A DNA stretch of 29,792 bases from positions 1 through 29,792 of the forward strand of contig CAZUAI010000070.1 in the NCBI GenBank assembly GCA_964617875.1. The letters are read 5' to 3'. This DNA is from CAZMVY01 sp964617875. GTDB taxonomy: Bacteria > Planctomycetota > Phycisphaerae > UBA1845 > PWPN01. The translations under genes and the position numbers were made by a program. Under the pieces are notes generated by a model. That model was not told where the DNA came from and made no database searches. It worked only from the letters and a program-made list of their open reading frames with translations. This document shows, piece after piece, positions 7,964 to 15,100 of the stretch (its first letter is position 1; each line of letters opens with the position of its first letter).

Positions 7964-8425
7964 CTATCCTGCTTGTGCCTCGATCGACCCGGAGGCCGGA
8001 CCTGCCTCCGACCTTCCGGCCAGCTGGGCAATCGTTACCTGCCCGAGGATCTCTCGAAGCTGCTGGTTAATGGACCTTACCGAAAACTTTACGGGGCAGC
8101 CGGCCTGCACCTCGCAGATGCCGCGCGGCGCGCCGTCGCGTTCGGCGATGCACTGCGTCAGGCACACCGGGCCCTCGACGGCCAGAATCAGGCGCTCGAC
8201 GGTGATTTCCTCGGCAGGCAACGCCAGCACATAGCCGCCCCGCGCCCCGCGAATGGACCGGACGAGCCCCCGCTGCGTCAGCGTCTTCAGGATGTTCATC
8301 AGCAGCGGCAGGGGGGTGTGGTAGGCGTCCGCGATCTCGCGGGCACTGGCCCAGCGGTCCTTGGCGCGTGCAAGATGCGTCAGGGCGATCAATCCATACT
8401 CAGTCTTCTTCGTCAAGGCCAGCAT
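7964..8425 (-). CDS. iscR: Rrf2-family Fe-S regulator (IscR-like)
   Basis: The protein is 153 residues from the ATG at 8425. That start is preferred over the ATG at 8452 because the predicted transcript begins near 8459 and GGAGA precedes 8425. The N-terminal winged helix-turn-helix (KKTEYGLIALTHLA, SAREIADAYHTPLPLLMNILKTLTQRGLVRSIRGARGGYVLA) is typical of Rrf2 proteins. A cysteine cluster follows: C88, C92, C104 and C110 in the GPVCLTQC...GICEVQAGCPV region. This differs in spacing from E. coli IscR (C92, C98, C104, H107) and is closer to the SUF-type Rrf2 regulators. First gene of the isc operon, it probably represses its own promoter when cluster-loaded. Confidence 0.93.
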   Translation of the reverse strand: MLALTKKTEYGLIALTHLARAKDRWASAREIADAYHTPLPLLMNILKTLTQRGLVRSIRGARGGYVLALPAEEITVERLILAVEGPVCLTQCIAERDGAPRGICEVQAGCPVKFSVRSINQQLREILGQVTIAQLAGRSEAGPASGSIEAQAG

Positions 8426-8465
8426 GGCCGTCCGTCTCCACCGGGGGCACATCGAACGCTATTAC

Positions 8466-8494
8466 TATATAGCACCCGTCGGGTGCTATTACAA
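8466..8494 (-). promoter_or_regulatory. isc operon promoter with overlapping palindromic operator
   Basis: On the minus strand TTGTAA (8489-8494) is followed by exactly 17 nt and TATATA (8466-8471). A perfect 10-nt inverted repeat with one central base, ATAGCACCCG-N-CGGGTGCTAT (8469-8489), fills the spacer and enters both boxes. Bound protein would block RNA polymerase. An 8-nt direct repeat GCTATTAC occurs at 8458-8465 and 8485-8492. Autoregulation by the IscR-like protein is inferred. Confidence 0.75.
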
Positions 8495-8506
8495 GGGGGG
8501 TATTGT

Positions 8507-8525
8507 CGCCAATTGTGTATTGGCG
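8507..8525. promoter_or_regulatory. Second palindrome upstream of the isc promoter
   Basis: CGCCAAT-TGTGT-ATTGGCG is a perfect 7-nt inverted repeat with a 5-nt centre, 12 nt upstream of the -35 box. It could be an additional regulator site or part of the lpxA 3' untranslated region. A further inverted repeat, AGACGTT/AACGTCT with an 11-nt loop (8554-8578), lies just after the lpxA stop and may serve in transcript termination. Confidence 0.4.
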
Positions 8526-8592
8526 TGGCGGATAACGGCGGGGAGTCAAGTGCAGACGTTGCTTTTGTCGTAACGTCTTTTCCCGTGGATAG

Positions 8593-9426
8593 TTATGCGT
8601 CATCCGGGGCGGCGGGAGTCTCATTGACGAAGTCGCTTCGGTCGCCGCGTCGGTTGCCGGGTCCGCAGAAGCCGCGTTTGCTGGGTGCGGAGAGGAACGC
8701 GAGGAGCTTCTCGACAGCGGCGGTCCTGGGGATTGCGCGGACTTCGTCAATCGCCTTCTGGAAGGTCATGCCGGAGCGGTAGAGGATGCGGTGGGCCTCC
8801 TTGATGGCGAGGCGTTCCTCGTTGGCGTAGCCGGCGCGTCGCATGCCGATGACGTTGATGCCGACGATTGCGGACTCGCCCACGGCCATCATGAACGGGG
8901 GCACATCCATGCCGAGGCGGGTGCCACCGCCGACCATGACGAGTTCGCCGATGCGGACGAACTGGTGGATGAGGGAGTATCCGCTGATGATGGCGTTGGG
9001 GCCGACTTCGACGTGGCCGCTGAGGGCGACGCAGTTGTAGACCTTCGCGCCGTCGCCGATGAGGCAGTTGTGGCCGACGTGCGAATAGGCCATGAGGAAG
9101 CATTCCCTGCCGATGACGGTGGTGGATTCGGGCTGCGTACCCCGGTGGACGCTGGCGAATTCGCGGATGATCGTGCCGTCGCCGACCTCGCAGAACGTGC
9201 GATGGCCTCCGAAGTGGAAGTCCTGGGGCAGGTGGCCGACGATAGCGCCGGGATGGACCTCGCACTTGGCGCCGATCTTCGTCCAGCCGCTGAGGTAGGC
9301 GTTGGGGTAAATCTTCGTGCCCGGCCCGACGGTGACGTGGCCTTCGATGACGACGTTCGGGCCGATGTCGGCGGTGGGGTCGATCTGTGCGTTCCTGTCG
9401 ATGTGGGCGCTGGCGTGAATGGGCAT
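8593..9426 (-). CDS. lpxA: Acyl-ACP--UDP-N-acetylglucosamine O-acyltransferase LpxA
   Basis: The 277-residue protein is built of hexapeptide repeats (left-handed beta-helix, about residues 1-185), followed by the C-terminal helical part with AIKEAHRILYRSGMTFQKAI. MAYSHVGHNCLIGDG holds H116 and H119; H119 matches catalytic H125 of E. coli LpxA. SLIHQFVRIG, MVGGG and DVPPF follow as in the family. It catalyses the first step of lipid A synthesis in the cytoplasm, so the cell makes LPS. The ATG at 9426 fits a promoter TTGAAC-16-TACAAT and a GGAG about 12 nt away. The gene stands apart from lpxD, fabZ and lpxB here. Confidence 0.94.
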   Translation of the reverse strand: MPIHASAHIDRNAQIDPTADIGPNVVIEGHVTVGPGTKIYPNAYLSGWTKIGAKCEVHPGAIVGHLPQDFHFGGHRTFCEVGDGTIIREFASVHRGTQPESTTVIGRECFLMAYSHVGHNCLIGDGAKVYNCVALSGHVEVGPNAIISGYSLIHQFVRIGELVMVGGGTRLGMDVPPFMMAVGESAIVGINVIGMRRAGYANEERLAIKEAHRILYRSGMTFQKAIDEVRAIPRTAAVEKLLAFLSAPSKRGFCGPGNRRGDRSDFVNETPAAPDDA

Positions 9427-9457
9427 TGTCGTGTGTTGCTCCGCTAAACCGGGCGGT

Positions 9458-9485
9458 ATTGTAGGCGGATGGGGGCGGGGTTCAA
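9458..9485 (-). promoter_or_regulatory. lpxA promoter
   Basis: On the minus strand TTGAAC (9480-9485), a 16-nt spacer and TACAAT (9458-9463) give a predicted start about 25 nt before the lpxA ATG. Confidence 0.65.
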
Positions 9486-9564
9486 GGGCGCGGGGAACTC
9501 CGAGGTGTCGCGCAAGGGCAAGGGGCCGGCCTGATAGCCGACCCCTCATCCCATGATACCGATG

Positions 9565-9783
9565 TCACTCGCGGATGTACTCGTCCCAGGCGGAGGCCGA
9601 CCAATCCATCACAGACTGCCGGTAGGCGATCACGCTCTGGATGTCGTTCGTCGGATCGTAGAGGCCGTACGCGGGGAAGTAGCCCCCGTAACCGTAACCG
9701 CCGAGGTCAGCACACCCGTTCTGCAGGACGGCCCATCCGGAAAGCACCGCGAACAACCCGGTCAGCATCTTTGGCATTCTCAT
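9565..9783 (-). CDS. Small exported protein, 72 residues
   Basis: The product starts MRMPKMLTGLFAVLSGWAVLQ, a short basic n-region with a hydrophobic core, so it is probably exported. NGC follows, but the preceding residues fit a lipobox poorly. The mature part has a Gly/Tyr-rich stretch (GGYGYGGYFPAYGLYDP), then QSVIAYRQSVMDWSASAWDEYIRE. GAGG lies about 8 nt before the ATG at 9783. I do not recognise a family with a known role. The sequence does look like a real protein: it has a signal peptide, a clear ribosome site and an acidic, aromatic tail. Confidence 0.65.
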   Translation of the reverse strand: MRMPKMLTGLFAVLSGWAVLQNGCADLGGYGYGGYFPAYGLYDPTNDIQSVIAYRQSVMDWSASAWDEYIRE

Positions 9784-10360
9784 GGCAAAACCTCGCTTCT
9801 TTCGTTGTCATGCGGCACACCCCGTTGCTTCCGTCTTTCGGCCCGGCCATCCCAAGCCGTACGGTAGGGATCTTGAGCAATCAGCGTGCCAGGGCCCAAA
9901 TCGCGTTCTCGGGGTCAGGAAGCGGGGTATACGGGGTTCGATTGGGTAATAGTACCCAGGGGGTGGGGAACCGGAGTGCCGGGTATTGGGTGACGGGTAC
10001 GCGAGGGATGCGTGACCGGCCCTGTGGGCTGTGGGGGGCGGCCGCGGCTGGCCATTTTCCGCATGCGGCTCGTGCGTGCGGGGTAGGGGGGTGCATGGCC
10101 GATCCTGCACGCGGGGAGGGGGCCAGCAACCTTTCTGGCCCGGGGTTTGGCGCATCAGGGCGTCCACTTCCCGTGAACACGGTGTTCCGCCTGTCCGGGT
10201 TCCTGACCCCTTTCGCACATATGGCCATGCATCCGGGGTGGGGTGGCGACGTGGGTCGGGTATGATGGTAGGGCGGGCCGTCGCGGTGACGGCGGTCGGC
10301 CCTGGCCTTCCAAGGGGGGCAGGGCGAGTGCGGGCGCGCGGCGCCTGCGGGAGGCGGCGT
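9784..10360. other. Divergent intergenic region carrying a repeat block
   Basis: No convincing gene lies in these 577 nt; the reading frames present are G-rich and of low complexity. It holds an inverted repeat TGGGTA-ATAG-TACCCA (9943-9958) and G-rich runs around 10025-10100. From 10107 to 10266 it carries the first copy of a block repeated elsewhere in the window, ending in a TATGAT -10 for the gene at 10361. Confidence 0.6.
10107..10266 (+). repeat. Promoter-proximal repeat block, copy 1
   Basis: The block starts at GCACGC and ends with the -10-like TATGAT. It shares long near-identical stretches with the reverse complement of 18940-19116, including GTGAACACGG, GCCTGTCCGG, GTTCCTG, CCCCTTTCGC and GGCCATGCATCC. 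It reads towards the gene at 10361, about 95 nt away. Confidence 0.75.
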
Positions 10361-10696
10361 ATGATGCAGTGCGAGCAATGCGAGTTCTTCGTGCGGGGGC
10401 CGGCGGGCGAAATGGCGTTCCGGTGCGATCCCTTCTGCACCATCAAGGAGCCGGAGTGCCTGCTGAAGTGGCAACTGCTGCGGATCGACGCGCAGGTCGC
10501 CAAGCTCGACACGATGGTGCGGGCATACCAGGCGACGCTCGACATGTATCGGCGGCTGGCCCCGCTCCAGGAGAAGATGTTCCGGCACATGGAACGCGAA
10601 ATCAACGAGGCGGAGGAGGGCGATTCCTGGAAGTATCGGCAGGAGGACGAAGATGGCGACGAGTCGCTGGACGACGACCCGGACCGTCTTCGGTAG
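10361..10696 (+). CDS. Conserved four-cysteine protein of unknown function
   Basis: The protein is 111 residues, starting at ATG 10361 with GGGAGG about 6 nt upstream; the frame is open further upstream but reads as low-complexity Gly/Arg. Residues 1-35 hold MMQCEQCEFFVRGPAGEMAFRC and a CTIKEPEC stretch, with C4, C7, C22, C26 and C33, so a small metal-binding knuckle is likely. Residues 36-85 are a long amphipathic helix (KWQLLRIDAQVAKLDTMVRAYQATLDMYRRLAPLQEKMFRHMEREI), followed by a very acidic tail. Such proteins appear to be characteristic of planctomycetes, though this is from memory. Role unknown. Confidence 0.8.
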   Translation: MMQCEQCEFFVRGPAGEMAFRCDPFCTIKEPECLLKWQLLRIDAQVAKLDTMVRAYQATLDMYRRLAPLQEKMFRHMEREINEAEEGDSWKYRQEDEDGDESLDDDPDRLR

Positions 10697-10710
10697 GATC
10701 GCTTTCCGTT

Positions 10711-10762
10711 GTGGTGCGGGCATCCCGCCTGCATCCGACCGCAGGCTGAAAGCCTGCAGCAC
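10711..10762. repeat. Palindromic intergenic repeat (REP-like)
   Basis: The element contains GCGGG-CAT-CCCGC and GCAGGCT-GAA-AGCCTGC hairpins, and its ends form an imperfect inverted repeat (GTGGTGC and GCAGCAC). Sequences of this kind recur between genes in planctomycetes and related phyla. It lies between the four-cysteine gene and the DUF58 gene. Confidence 0.6.
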
Positions 10763-10816
10763 AAGACGCGGACGGATAATCGCGAGTCTGTGGCCCCGCC
10801 TTTCAGAGCCTGAATC

Positions 10817-10839
10817 CACGAGCCACGGCGCGGCTCGTG
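10817..10839. repeat. Perfect inverted repeat upstream of the DUF58 gene
   Basis: CACGAGCC-ACGGCGC-GGCTCGTG has 8-nt perfect arms and a 7-nt loop, ending 33 nt before the DUF58 ATG. It may be an mRNA hairpin or another short repeat. Confidence 0.5.
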
Positions 10840-10872
10840 TCTCGCCGACACCGGCCGGGAGCCTCAGCGTTC

Positions 10873-12036
10873 ATGGCGCATGACACGATACAAACCCCTC
10901 CCGGTGGGAGCCGCTACCTGCCGGCGGGCGAACTGCGGCGACTGAGGAACCTGCTGTTCGTGGCGAGGGCGATTGTCGAGGGTCACTATGCCGGGCGGCA
11001 CCGGTCGCGCTCGCGAGGGCACACCGTCGAGTTCGCTGACTACCGGGAGTACTGTGCGGGGGATGATGTCGCCGAGATCGACTGGAAGGCGTACGGGCGG
11101 ACGGACCGGCTGTTCGTCCGGTTGTTCGAGGCACAGACGGACATGGTGGTACACGCGCTGCTCGATTGCAGCGCGAGCATGGGGTACGACGGGTTCGCGC
11201 GGGACGCGGGGCGCAGCAGGGCCGACGGTACTCTCGGCGAAGACGACGCCCCAGCGGGGCGCAGGTTTGTAGCCAGGGGCGTAAGCCCCTGGACCGGATC
11301 ACCGCCACCGGCACAAGCCCCGGAGGGGCGGCAGGTCATCTTTCGCCCCGCTGGGGCCTGCGATGACGCCAAGCGGCATACCAGGGGCCTGCGCCGCCGG
11401 CTGCGCACCTCCGGCCACCTCAGGGCCGGCGCGAGATCGGCTGCGTCTCTCTCGAAGCTCGAGTACGCCAAATGCCTCCTGGCGGCGCTCGCGTTCCTGA
11501 CGGTCCGGCAGGGCGACAAGGTCGGGCTGGGGCTGTTCCGGGAGGGGCTGGATGAGTACGTCCGGCCGGGGGGGACGTTCGGGCACCTGTACGAGCTGCT
11601 CCATCGCATCGAGCCGGCGGCGCCGTCGGGGAAGACGGACATCGCGGCGGCGTTACGGCAGGCGTTCGCCGTGACCCGGCCGCGCGGGCTGCTGGTCGTC
11701 ATCAGCGATTTCCTCGGCGATCCTGACGAGTTGTTCGACGCGCTCGCGATGTACCGCCACCGGAAGTTCGAGGTCGTGCTGCTGCAGGTTCTCCACGAGG
11801 ATGAGGTGTGTTTGCCGTCCGGGCCGGGAACCCGGTTCGTGGACAGCGAGACGGGCGAGTCGCTGACCGCTGCGCCGGGCGACGTGGCCGAGGCGTATGA
11901 GGCGCGGCTGCGGGCTCATCTCAGCGCCCTCCGAACGGGCTGCGCCGCACGGCGAATCGACTACAGCCTGATCACGACGGGGATGGATCATGTGAGCGCG
12001 CTGCGTGCATACCTCGCGGGCCGGCGTGGTGCATGA
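10873..12036 (+). CDS. DUF58 domain protein with in-frame repeat insertion
   Basis: The protein is 387 residues from ATG 10873, while DUF58 proteins of this cytosolic type are usually near 300. The N-terminal part has GHYAGRHRSRSRGHTVEFADYREYCAGDDVAEIDWKAYGRTDRLFVRLFEAQTD, a strong DUF58 signature. A vWA-like core with a MIDAS motif follows (D98-C-S-A-S). Residues about 109-192 do not belong to the family: they are Arg/Pro/Gly-rich and in part (126-162) encoded by a palindromic DNA repeat. The fold resumes at SKLEYAKCLLAALAFL, and GLLVVISDFLGD marks the later vWA strand. DUF58 genes usually sit beside MoxR ATPases and transglutaminase-like genes; none is present here. Whether the inserted loop is tolerated cannot be judged. 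Confidence 0.88.
   Translation: MAHDTIQTPPGGSRYLPAGELRRLRNLLFVARAIVEGHYAGRHRSRSRGHTVEFADYREYCAGDDVAEIDWKAYGRTDRLFVRLFEAQTDMVVHALLDCSASMGYDGFARDAGRSRADGTLGEDDAPAGRRFVARGVSPWTGSPPPAQAPEGRQVIFRPAGACDDAKRHTRGLRRRLRTSGHLRAGARSAASLSKLEYAKCLLAALAFLTVRQGDKVGLGLFREGLDEYVRPGGTFGHLYELLHRIEPAAPSGKTDIAAALRQAFAVTRPRGLLVVISDFLGDPDELFDALAMYRHRKFEVVLLQVLHEDEVCLPSGPGTRFVDSETGESLTAAPGDVAEAYEARLRAHLSALRTGCAARRIDYSLITTGMDHVSALRAYLAGRRGA
11248..11357. repeat. Palindromic repeat element inserted in the DUF58 gene
   Basis: The element has perfect 14-nt terminal inverted repeats, GCCCCAGCGGGGCG (11248-11261) and CGCCCCGCTGGGGC (11344-11357). Inside are a hairpin CCAGGGGC-GTAA-GCCCCTGG (11273-11292) and GCCCC-GGA-GGGGC (11317-11329). 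Its length of 110 nt and flanking sequence keep the DUF58 reading frame open. Confidence 0.8.
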
Positions 12037-12117
12037 CGAGGGCGACGCCGGTCGGGGCAGCCGCGGACCGGGCAGCGGACAACGGACGGCGGGCCGCAGA
12101 CGGCAGACAACCGCGCA

Positions 12118-15100
12118 TCAGCGTTCACCGGCAGGCGGGGGCGCGGGGTTGCTGGCGGGCGGGGGAGCGTCCGGGGCGACGACGCGGACGGAGAGCGGTT
12201 CGCCGCGCGGCGTGGTGAGCGTGCGATGCGGGAACGGGATCTCGACGCCGTGCTCCTTGAAGACGCGGCTGATCTCGAAGCGGATCTGGTTGAGGAACCG
12301 TCCCTGGTCGCCGGGGTTGCGGAACCAGGCGACGAGGACGAAATCGAGGCTGCTCTCGCCGAAGCCCGTGAACCACACGTCGGGCGGCGGGTAGGGCAGG
12401 ACAAGCGGGTGACGGCGGGCGACCTCGATCAGCAGGCGCTTGACGAGTTGCTCGTCGGAGCCGTATGCCACGCTGACGGGCACGCGCCCACGGACGCGCG
12501 CCTCGTGGAACGTCCAGTTCACGACGCTTTGCGTGATGAACTCGCTGTTGGGGATCACGAGGTCGATGTTGTCGAATGTCTTGATCGACGTGGAGCGCAT
12601 GCTGATGCCCGTGACTTCGCCGAGCTTGTTGCCGACTTCGACGATGTCGCCGACGCGGACGTGCCGCTCGAAGAGGATCATCAGCCCGCTGATGAAGTTC
12701 ACGAACAGCGGCTGGAGGCCGAGCCCGACGCCGAGGCCGACGGTGCCGAGGACGACGGTGACGGCGCCGAGCGGCACGCGTACCGCATAGAGGGCGAAGT
12801 AGAGTCCGAGGAGCATCACGAAGTAGTGAATGATCGTGTTGATCGCCGCCCGGGCCCCGCGGTCGATGGCGGCGTAGACGGTATAGACGCGGGTGTCCAG
12901 GACCGTGCGGATCGCGCGCGAGGCCCACCACGCCGCCACGATCGACAACGCGGCCGCCAGGACTCGCCCGACGGTGATCGCCGGCCGGCCAAGCGACTCA
13001 TCGGCGCCGAGGAGCTGGTAGGACACCGCGGAATGGATCTCGACGGTGGTGATCCCCCAGTAGCGCAGGATGACGAAGATCGCGACGGCGGCGATGCCCC
13101 AGCGGATCAGTGCCGCGGCGAGGCTCCGCGTGATTCGGGCGGTCTCCGCCTCTCCGTCCGGCTGGTCGTGCGTGTCGCGTGCCGGGGCCGGGCCGCTGCC
13201 GGATCGTTCGGGCGAAGGTGCGGTCGGCTCCGCGGCCGCCGGCGCGTCCGGAGAACGGCGGACTCGCAGGAGCAGGTCTGTCAGGTAACGCGCGACGAGC
13301 ATCGCGACGACGGTCGTCGCCACGGTGGCCACGGAGCCAAGCACGACGTAGGTCACGAGGGCGCCGTAGCCCGCGATCTCGGCGGCGAGCAGGCCGGCCG
13401 TCGCCGCCCACAGCAGCGGGTAGGCGGCCGACAGGACCGCCAGGATTCCGCGGTGCGTCACCTGCTCGGGACGGCCGACCACGCGCAGCACCATCTGCCG
13501 TGAGATGCCGAACGCGAGGAGGATCGTCAACGCGGCGATTCGATAGAGGCTCCACAGGTAGCTCCGCGTCGTGTAGGGCCAGTCCATCGCCCACAGGAAC
13601 AGCGGCAACGGCAAGAGGAGGAGCGTCGCCAGCCACAGCCCCGTCGCCCACCGGCGGTAATGCGCGGCGACCACGTTGCTGCACCGCAGGAGCCGGAGCC
13701 GCGGCTTGCTGGGCACGAACAGCCAGCGGAACAACGCCTCGCTGAGCGACAATCCGGCGACCAGCCCGAGCGCCGACAGAACGAGCGACGCGGACGTGCC
13801 CGTCAGATCGTAAAGCGGCACGAACAGCATCGCCGTCAGGGCCGGGCCCGCAACGGGCGCGGTCCGCGCCGCGTAGCGCGCGGCGAGCAGGTGCAGGCGA
13901 TCGGAGATGGGCGCCCGCTCGTCGTCGGATGCGGGCCGGGTCGCGATGAGGGTCTTCATCGTGGCGTCGGCGTAGCGGATCGCCCGCCGTCGCAGCCACA
14001 GGGCGCCGCTCATCACCAGGAGCAGGGCCGCGGCGAGTACGCACCACCGGGCGACGGCCAGGCCCTGCGTGGCCGCGTTCAGCCGGCCGAGTCGCCGCAG
14101 TCGGCTGATGTCGGCGGTGCGCTTCGACTGCTCGACCTCGGACCGCCATTCGGCGGCGGTGATCGAGGTCCGGTACGACCAGATCGGGTTTTCGACGACG
14201 TACAGGTGCCGCCAGTACAGCCGGCTGCGATGTTGCTGGAGCGTGGCGAGCGAGCCCTCGAGCGTCATGCACGCTTCCTTCAGCCGCCCGATGAGGTCGG
14301 CCAGGTCCGTCTGGATGGATTGGACCTGGTCGGTGTAGCGGCGTTTGGAACGATCGTGCTGCTGGCTCGCCTCCTCGGCGCGGGCGTCGCCCGGATTGGC
14401 GGCCGCGTGCTCGCCGAGCTGTTTCTTGAATTCGGCCTCCTTCTTCCGGATCCGTTCGTCGTAGCCGTCGGTCAGGATCGTGATTTCCTGCTGCTCATCC
14501 ACCGTGCGGTCGAGCGAGCGGCGGTAGCTCGCCAGCCGCTTCCGGCCGGCGGCGATCGTCTCGTTGACCTGGCGGTAGCGGTCGCGGATGTGCTCGCTCG
14601 GGCGGCGTTCCAGCGAGTCCATGAAGAGCGCCCAGTGCGCCTGCTCGGCGGCGACGTCCAGCTTGAGTTCCTCGGCGCGCGAGCGGGGGAAGCGGCGGCG
14701 GATGTCGGTCTCGTGTTTGCCGAGTTCCTCGATGGCCTGCGATTCCAGGAGGCACAGTTCGAGCAGCGTCGCCTGAAAGGCCGGCGCCGAGTCGGGATGG
14801 CGACGGAGAAACTGGAGTTGCCACTCGAGCTGCTCGCGCTCGCTGCGCGAGCGGATCTGCTGCAGGGCGTTTCGCCATTCCGCGAGGGCCGTGAGCAGGG
14901 CGCGCAGCAGCGGCATGCGCCTCTCCGACTGGCCCTGCAGGATCGTGTCGCGCTCCTCCGTCAGCCGGATCAGGATCTCGTCGAACGCCGGCAGGGCGGC
15001 GTCCACCTCCGCCTTGCGCAGCAACTGCTCGACGAGCCGGCGTTCCGCGTCGGTCTTGGCGGCGTCGAGCTGGGCCTGGAGCCTGCCGCCGGTTTCGTGC

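Noticed and set aside
8554..8578. Inverted repeat after lpxA as a terminator
   Set aside because: The 7-bp stem has an 11-nt loop and only a short TTTT on the plus strand, so a terminator on the lpxA strand is not supported.
9943..9958. Inverted repeat TGGGTA-ATAG-TACCCA as an operator
   Set aside because: It is not adjacent to any readable promoter and is short enough to arise by chance.
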